From Actinomadura sp. WMMA1423 (GTDB lineage Bacteria > Actinomycetota > Actinomycetes > Streptosporangiales > Streptosporangiaceae), in the NCBI RefSeq assembly GCF_006547145.1, contig NZ_CP041244.1:2480001-2544000 (forward strand): 64,000 bases of DNA, read 5' to 3'. This document shows positions 60,129 to 64,000 of the stretch, piece after piece. Numbering within the stretch: the stretch's first letter is position 1; each line of letters starts with the position of its first letter. The notes under the pieces were generated by a model. That model worked only from the letters and a program-made list of their open reading frames with translations, was not told the origin of the DNA and ran no database searches. The position numbers were made by a program, and so were the translations under genes.

Positions 60129-61322
60129 TCAGCCGACCACCACGTCGGCGCCGGGCCCGGAGACCGCGCCGTCCTCGTCGATCTCGATCCCCATCTCGTC
60201 GGCGATGCGCATCGCCTCCTCGATCAGGGTCTCGACGATCTGCGCCTCGGGGACGGTCTTGACGACCTCGCCCTTGACGAAGATCTGGCCCTTGCCGTTG
60301 CCGGAGGCGACGCCGAGGTCGGCCTCGCGCGCCTCGCCGGGGCCGTTCACCACGCAGCCCATCACGGCGACGCGCAGCGGGACGGGGAAGTCCTTCAGCC
60401 CGGCGGTCACCTGCTCGGCCAGCGAGTACACGTCCACCTGCGCGCGGCCGCAGGACGGGCAGGAGACGATCTCCAGCCCGCGCTTGCGCAGCCCGAGCGA
60501 CTCCAGGATCGCCGTGCCGACCTTGACCTCCTCGACCGGAGGCGCCGACAGCGAGACGCGGATGGTGTCGCCGATGCCCTCGGCGAGCAGCGCGCCGAAC
60601 GCGACGGCCGACTTGATCGTGCCCTGGAACGCCGGGCCCGCCTCGGTGACGCCGAGGTGCAGCGGGTAGTCGCAGGCCGCCGCGAGCTTGCGGTAGGCCT
60701 CGATCATCACGACCGGGTCGTTGTGCTTGACCGAGATCTTGATGTCGCGGAAGCCGTGCTCCTCGAACAGCGAGCACTCCCACAGCGCCGACTCCACCAG
60801 CGCGTCGGGGGTGGCCTTGCCGTACTTCTCCAGCAGCCGCTTGTCCAGCGAGCCGGCGTTGACCCCGATGCGGATCGGCACGCCCGCGTCGGTGGCCGCG
60901 CGGGCGATCTCGCCGACCCGGTCGTCGAACTTCTTGATGTTGCCCGGGTTGACCCGGACGGCCGCGCAGCCCGCGTCGATCGCCGCGAAGACGTACTTGG
61001 GCTGGAAGTGGATGTCGGCGATGACGGGGATCGGCGACTTGCGCGCGATCGCCGGCAGCGCCTCGGCGTCGTCCTGCGACGGCACGGCGACGCGGACGAT
61101 CTGGCATCCGGACGCGGTCAGCTCCGCGATCTGCTGGAGCGTGGAGTTGACGTCGGCGGTGAGGGTGGTGGTCATGGACTGGACCGACACCGGGGCGTCG
61201 CCCCCGACCGGCACGTCGCCCACCATGATCTGCCGGGACTTGCGGCGGGGCGCGATCGGATCCGGCGCCCCCTGCCCGTCGCCATCGCCGCGGACGCTCG
61301 GCATTCCCAGTGAAACGCTCAT
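60129..61322 (-). CDS. ispG: 4-hydroxy-3-methylbut-2-en-1-yl diphosphate synthase (flavodoxin/ferredoxin)
   Basis: 397 residues. IspG (GcpE) catalyses the reductive dehydration of MEcPP to HMBPP, step six of the MEP isoprenoid pathway, with a [4Fe-4S] cluster. TIM-barrel N-terminal domain: [39 protein letters not shown]-terminal cluster domain with Cys ligands in [13 protein letters not shown] and [18 protein letters not shown] 61322 has GAGGAGAGGG directly upstream. 114 bases after the site-2 protease, same strand. Confidence 0.97.
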   Translation of the reverse strand: MSVSLGMPSVRGDGDGQGAPDPIAPRRKSRQIMVGDVPVGGDAPVSVQSMTTTLTADVNSTLQQIAELTASGCQIVRVAVPSQDDAEALPAIARKSPIPVIADIHFQPKYVFAAIDAGCAAVRVNPGNIKKFDDRVGEIARAATDAGVPIRIGVNAGSLDKRLLEKYGKATPDALVESALWECSLFEEHGFRDIKISVKHNDPVVMIEAYRKLAAACDYPLHLGVTEAGPAFQGTIKSAVAFGALLAEGIGDTIRVSLSAPPVEEVKVGTAILESLGLRKRGLEIVSCPSCGRAQVDVYSLAEQVTAGLKDFPVPLRVAVMGCVVNGPGEAREADLGVASGNGKGQIFVKGEVVKTVPEAQIVETLIEEAMRIADEMGIEIDEDGAVSGPGADVVVG

Positions 61323-61436
61323 CCCTCTCCTCATATTTTCGGCCCCGTACAAAGCCTAGGCGCCCCGCGCGGCTGAGTTGACGGCGCCCGCCACCAAAGG
61401 TGTGACCATATGACCACCCTCGGTAAACATTTTATG

Positions 61437-62636
61437 TCATTCCGGTAGCCGTAGCGGGTTGAGAAGGTCGGCGAGGATCAGCAGCACCCCGAACCCCACC
61501 AGCAGCAGGATGGCGAGGTATGTCAAGGGCATGAGCCTGGTCATGTCCACGGTGCCCGGATCCGGCCGTCCCCTCGCCCGGTTGACGCCCGCCCGCGCCC
61601 GCTCGTAGGCGACGACCGCGAGGTGCCCGCCGTCCAGCGGCAGCAGCGGCAGGATGTTGAGCGCGCCGAGGAAGATGTTCACCGAGACGACGAGCGACAG
61701 GTACAGCGTCAGCTTGTCGCGGGCGGAGCTCTGGGAGGAGAAGATCTGCCCCGACACCTCGGTGGCACCGACCACGCTGCCGACCTGGCCGCCGGGCGTG
61801 CTCCCGCGTTCGGGCGAGAACAGCTTCGGAACGGCGGCCGGCAGGTCCGCAGCGGCGCGCCCGATGCCGGCGACGGTGCGGCCGATGCCCTGCCCGGCGA
61901 ACACGGCGGCGTTGAGCGGCCCGGTCCGCTCGTACCCGGCGCCGACGACCTTCGCCGACATGCCGACGAACGGCCGCCCGCCCACGTCCGCGAGCGTGAC
62001 CGGCAGCGCCACCGGCCGCGCCGCGCCCGGACGCGCGACCACCACGGTGACGGTCTGCCCCGGCTCGGCCGCGTCGATCGCCCTGGTGAGGTCGTTCCAG
62101 TCGGAGACGGGCGTGCCGTTGAACGAGACGACGCGGTCGCCCGGGCGCAGGCCGGCCCGCGCGGCGGGCGAGGGCGGGCGGTCCCCGCCGCAGCCGCCCG
62201 ACAGCGAGGCCGGCACGCAGCTCGTGACCTCCTCGACCGTGCTGGTCACCGTGCCCGACTCCCGCACCCCGATCGTCATGGCCATCACCATGAGCAGCAG
62301 GAAGGCGAACGCGAAGTTGGCGACCACGCCGGCGGCGATGACGACCGCGCGGCGGCCCGCGGGCTGCCGGTAGAACGCGCGCGGCCGGTCGGCGGGGCTG
62401 AGCTCCTCCAGCGGCGTGTAGCCGACGATCTTGACGAAGCCGCCCAGCGGGATCGCCTTGACGCCGTACTCGGTCTCGCCCCGGCGCGTCGACCACAGGG
62501 TCGGGCCGAAACCCACGAAGTACTGCGTGGCCTTCATCCCGAACCGCTTGGCGGTCAGCAGGTGCCCGCCCTCGTGGAGCATCACCGACACCAGCAGTGC
62601 CACCACGAAGGCCACCGCGCCGAGGAAGAAGGCCAT
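61437..62636 (-). CDS. Site-2 intramembrane zinc metalloprotease (RseP/Rip1 family)
   Basis: 399 residues. HExxH motif H21-E22-G-G-H25 in MLHEGGHLL, second metal site NILPLLPLDGGHLAVV, and one PDZ domain in between (SPAARAGLRPGDRVVSFNGT). At least four TM helices. Members cleave anti-sigma factors or other TM proteins within the membrane, controlling stress and envelope responses. Encoded between dxr and ispG as in most actinomycetes. Gene symbol (rip/rseP) not assigned because the substrate is unknown. Confidence 0.94.
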   Translation of the reverse strand: MAFFLGAVAFVVALLVSVMLHEGGHLLTAKRFGMKATQYFVGFGPTLWSTRRGETEYGVKAIPLGGFVKIVGYTPLEELSPADRPRAFYRQPAGRRAVVIAAGVVANFAFAFLLLMVMAMTIGVRESGTVTSTVEEVTSCVPASLSGGCGGDRPPSPAARAGLRPGDRVVSFNGTPVSDWNDLTRAIDAAEPGQTVTVVVARPGAARPVALPVTLADVGGRPFVGMSAKVVGAGYERTGPLNAAVFAGQGIGRTVAGIGRAAADLPAAVPKLFSPERGSTPGGQVGSVVGATEVSGQIFSSQSSARDKLTLYLSLVVSVNIFLGALNILPLLPLDGGHLAVVAYERARAGVNRARGRPDPGTVDMTRLMPLTYLAILLLVGFGVLLILADLLNPLRLPE

Positions 62637-62676
62637 CGGGTCCCCTCCGGGGTTCCTCCCGAGGCGGGTCCCCGGG

Positions 62677-63915
62677 TCAGGCGGTCGCGGTCAGTTCCCT
62701 GGCCCTGGTCCGCGCCCACGCGTCCGCTGCGAGGACATCGTCGAACGTCAGGCCGCCGGTGGTGCCCGAACCGTGCTCCTCCATTACCCGCGCGACAGTG
62801 TCGACTATCCCGAGGAACGGGAGCCGTTCCGCACGGAAGGCGTCCACGCACTCCTCGTTGGCGGCGTTGTAGACGGCGGGGACGGTCCCGCCCAGCTCAC
62901 CGGCGCGGCGGGCCAGCGCGACGGCTGGGAACGCCTCGTCGTCGAGCGGGAACAGCTCCCAGGTGTGCGCCTTGGTCCAGTCGACGCCGGGGGCGGCGTC
63001 CGGCACCCGGTCGGGCCAGTCCATGCCGAGCGCGATCGGCAGCCGCATGTCGGGCGGGCTCGCCTGCGCCAGCGTGGAGCCGTCGACGAACTCGACCATG
63101 GAGTGGATGTAGGACTGCGGGTGGACCATGACCTCGATCCGGTCCATCGGGACGTCGAAGAGCAGGTGCGCCTCGATGACCTCCAGGCCCTTGTTGACCA
63201 GGGTCGCGGAGTTGATCGTGACGACCGGGCCCATGTCCCAGGTGGGGTGGTTCAGCGCCTCCTCGGGGGTGACGCCGGCCAGCTCGTCGCGGGCGCGCCC
63301 CCGGAACGGCCCGCCGCTCGCGGTGAGGACGAGCCGCCGCACCTCCTCGGCCCGCCCGCCGCGCAGGCACTGGGCGAGCGCCGAGTGCTCGGAGTCGACG
63401 GGGACGATCTGCCCCGGCCGCGCCCGCTCCTTCACCAGGGGGCCGCCGACGATGAGCGACTCCTTGTTGGCGAGGGCGAGCGTGCGCCCCGCGTCCAGCG
63501 CGGCGAGGGTCGAGGCGAGGCCGAGCGCGCCGGTCACCCCGTTCAGCACCACCTCGCACGGCCAGCCGGCGACCTCGGCGACCGCGTCCGGACCCGCCAC
63601 GATCTTGGGGATGGGGTGGTCGCCGGAGGCGTAGCCGCGCCGCTTGGCCTCGGCGTAGAAGGCGAGCTGGAGGTCCTGCGCGGCGGACGCCTTCGCCACC
63701 GCCACCACGTCGGGGCGGAACTCCAGCGCCTGCTCGGCCAGCAGGTCGACCCGTCCGCCGCCGGCGGCGAGCCCCGCCACCCGGAACCGGCCGGGGTTGC
63801 GGCGGACCACGTCCAGCGCCTGGGTGCCGATCGATCCGGTGGAGCCGAGGACGACCAGCTCGCGGGCGCCCGCGTCGGGGCTTGAAGGAGGCATCACGGG
63901 TCCATTGTCGGGCAT
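62677..63915 (-). CDS. dxr: 1-deoxy-D-xylulose-5-phosphate reductoisomerase
   Basis: 412 residues with start ATG 63915; ATG 63894 ([13 protein letters not shown]) is an equally plausible start because neither has a clear ribosome-binding site. Dxr makes MEP from DXP with NADPH, step two of the MEP pathway. NADPH motif [17 protein letters not shown], metal and substrate residues in [67 protein letters not shown]. Ends 41 bases before the site-2 protease gene, same strand. A larger operon may extend beyond 64 kb. Confidence 0.97.
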   Translation of the reverse strand: MPDNGPVMPPSSPDAGARELVVLGSTGSIGTQALDVVRRNPGRFRVAGLAAGGGRVDLLAEQALEFRPDVVAVAKASAAQDLQLAFYAEAKRRGYASGDHPIPKIVAGPDAVAEVAGWPCEVVLNGVTGALGLASTLAALDAGRTLALANKESLIVGGPLVKERARPGQIVPVDSEHSALAQCLRGGRAEEVRRLVLTASGGPFRGRARDELAGVTPEEALNHPTWDMGPVVTINSATLVNKGLEVIEAHLLFDVPMDRIEVMVHPQSYIHSMVEFVDGSTLAQASPPDMRLPIALGMDWPDRVPDAAPGVDWTKAHTWELFPLDDEAFPAVALARRAGELGGTVPAVYNAANEECVDAFRAERLPFLGIVDTVARVMEEHGSGTTGGLTFDDVLAADAWARTRARELTATA

Positions 63916-64000
63916 CGGCCGTGCCGGGATCGCGCGGGCGCCGTGCCCACGCGGCGCAGATCCCGAGCAGGTCCCGTGCGGACGCCGCTCAGCCTCCCGC
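63916..64000. other. Right-edge region, 85 bases
   Basis: Upstream of dxr on the minus strand. A partial gene end could be here, but I see no distinguishable coding signal in 85 bases. Confidence 0.3.

Noticed and set aside
61323..61436. A specific promoter for ispG (TAGGCT -10 box)
   Set aside because: A TAGGCT is present on the minus strand but the -35 candidate (GTCAAC) does not match a known consensus, so I did not list it as a feature.
1..64000. Biosynthetic gene cluster (polyketide, NRPS, RiPP, terpene)
   Set aside because: No synthase, carrier protein, RiPP precursor or modifying enzyme was found; the MEP genes are housekeeping.
1..64000. Integrated phage, transposon or integrative element
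   Set aside because: No integrase, transposase, tRNA attachment site or terminal inverted repeats are visible, so the accessory stretch cannot be assigned to a mobile element from this sequence.

Overview
This is a high-GC, high-GC3 chromosome segment of a filamentous actinomycete. The evidence is a nusA-infB cluster with an actinobacterial Gly/Arg-rich IF-2 linker, MEP-pathway genes, an F420-type luciferase-like oxidoreductase, MMPL and KstR2-like proteins, many secreted hydrolases, and GTG and TTG starts. A Thermomonosporaceae/Streptosporangiales member would fit, but the genus cannot be fixed from sequence alone. I see no tRNA, rRNA, CRISPR array, transposase or phage gene.

Left edge (1-4.1 kb, minus strand): rimP-nusA-ylxR-infB, the core translation/transcription operon, with infB cut by the window edge. 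Right edge (60.1-63.9 kb, minus strand): dxr, a site-2 protease and ispG, with a DUF4081-type GNAT gene at 53.7-54.5 kb. In Streptomyces, as I recall it, these two blocks lie close together on the same strand. Here about 50 kb of accessory genes separates them.

4-13 kb: a Tat-exported ferritin-like lipoprotein, a coiled-coil protein, a TRM11-like methyltransferase, a HAD hydrolase, two secreted propeller-like proteins (one with a damaged N-terminus), a flippase-like membrane protein and a flavin reductase. 13-18.6 kb: a xylose-type ABC importer operon (binding lipoprotein, ATPase, permease, second ATPase) ending in a ROK regulator, with hairpins between genes and a GTAAC-N6-GTAAC site upstream. 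19-27 kb: a large secreted M14 carboxypeptidase, a PTH2 peptidyl-tRNA hydrolase, an anchored coiled-coil protein and a two-LamG secreted protein. 27-39 kb: a KstR2-like TetR regulator with operators, an MMPL exporter, small enzymes, a DUF2156 protein, a serine-hydrolase, endonuclease V, a TetR/SDR pair and an amidase/TetR pair around a perfect 24-bp palindrome. 39-50 kb: a secreted SH3 protein, a DinB protein, a 43-residue membrane protein, a two-component system, an MHS transporter, a thioesterase, a PP2C-like phosphatase, a cyclase and a HipA-like kinase/DUF3037 pair. 50-60 kb: a secreted subtilisin flanked by two paralogous HTH regulators, then three tandem secreted S33 peptidases, each followed by its own long hairpin.

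The most unusual units are the regulator-subtilisin-regulator block (50.0-53.6 kb), the split core gene block, the duplicated single-domain ATPases of the sugar importer, and the KstR2-like operator set.
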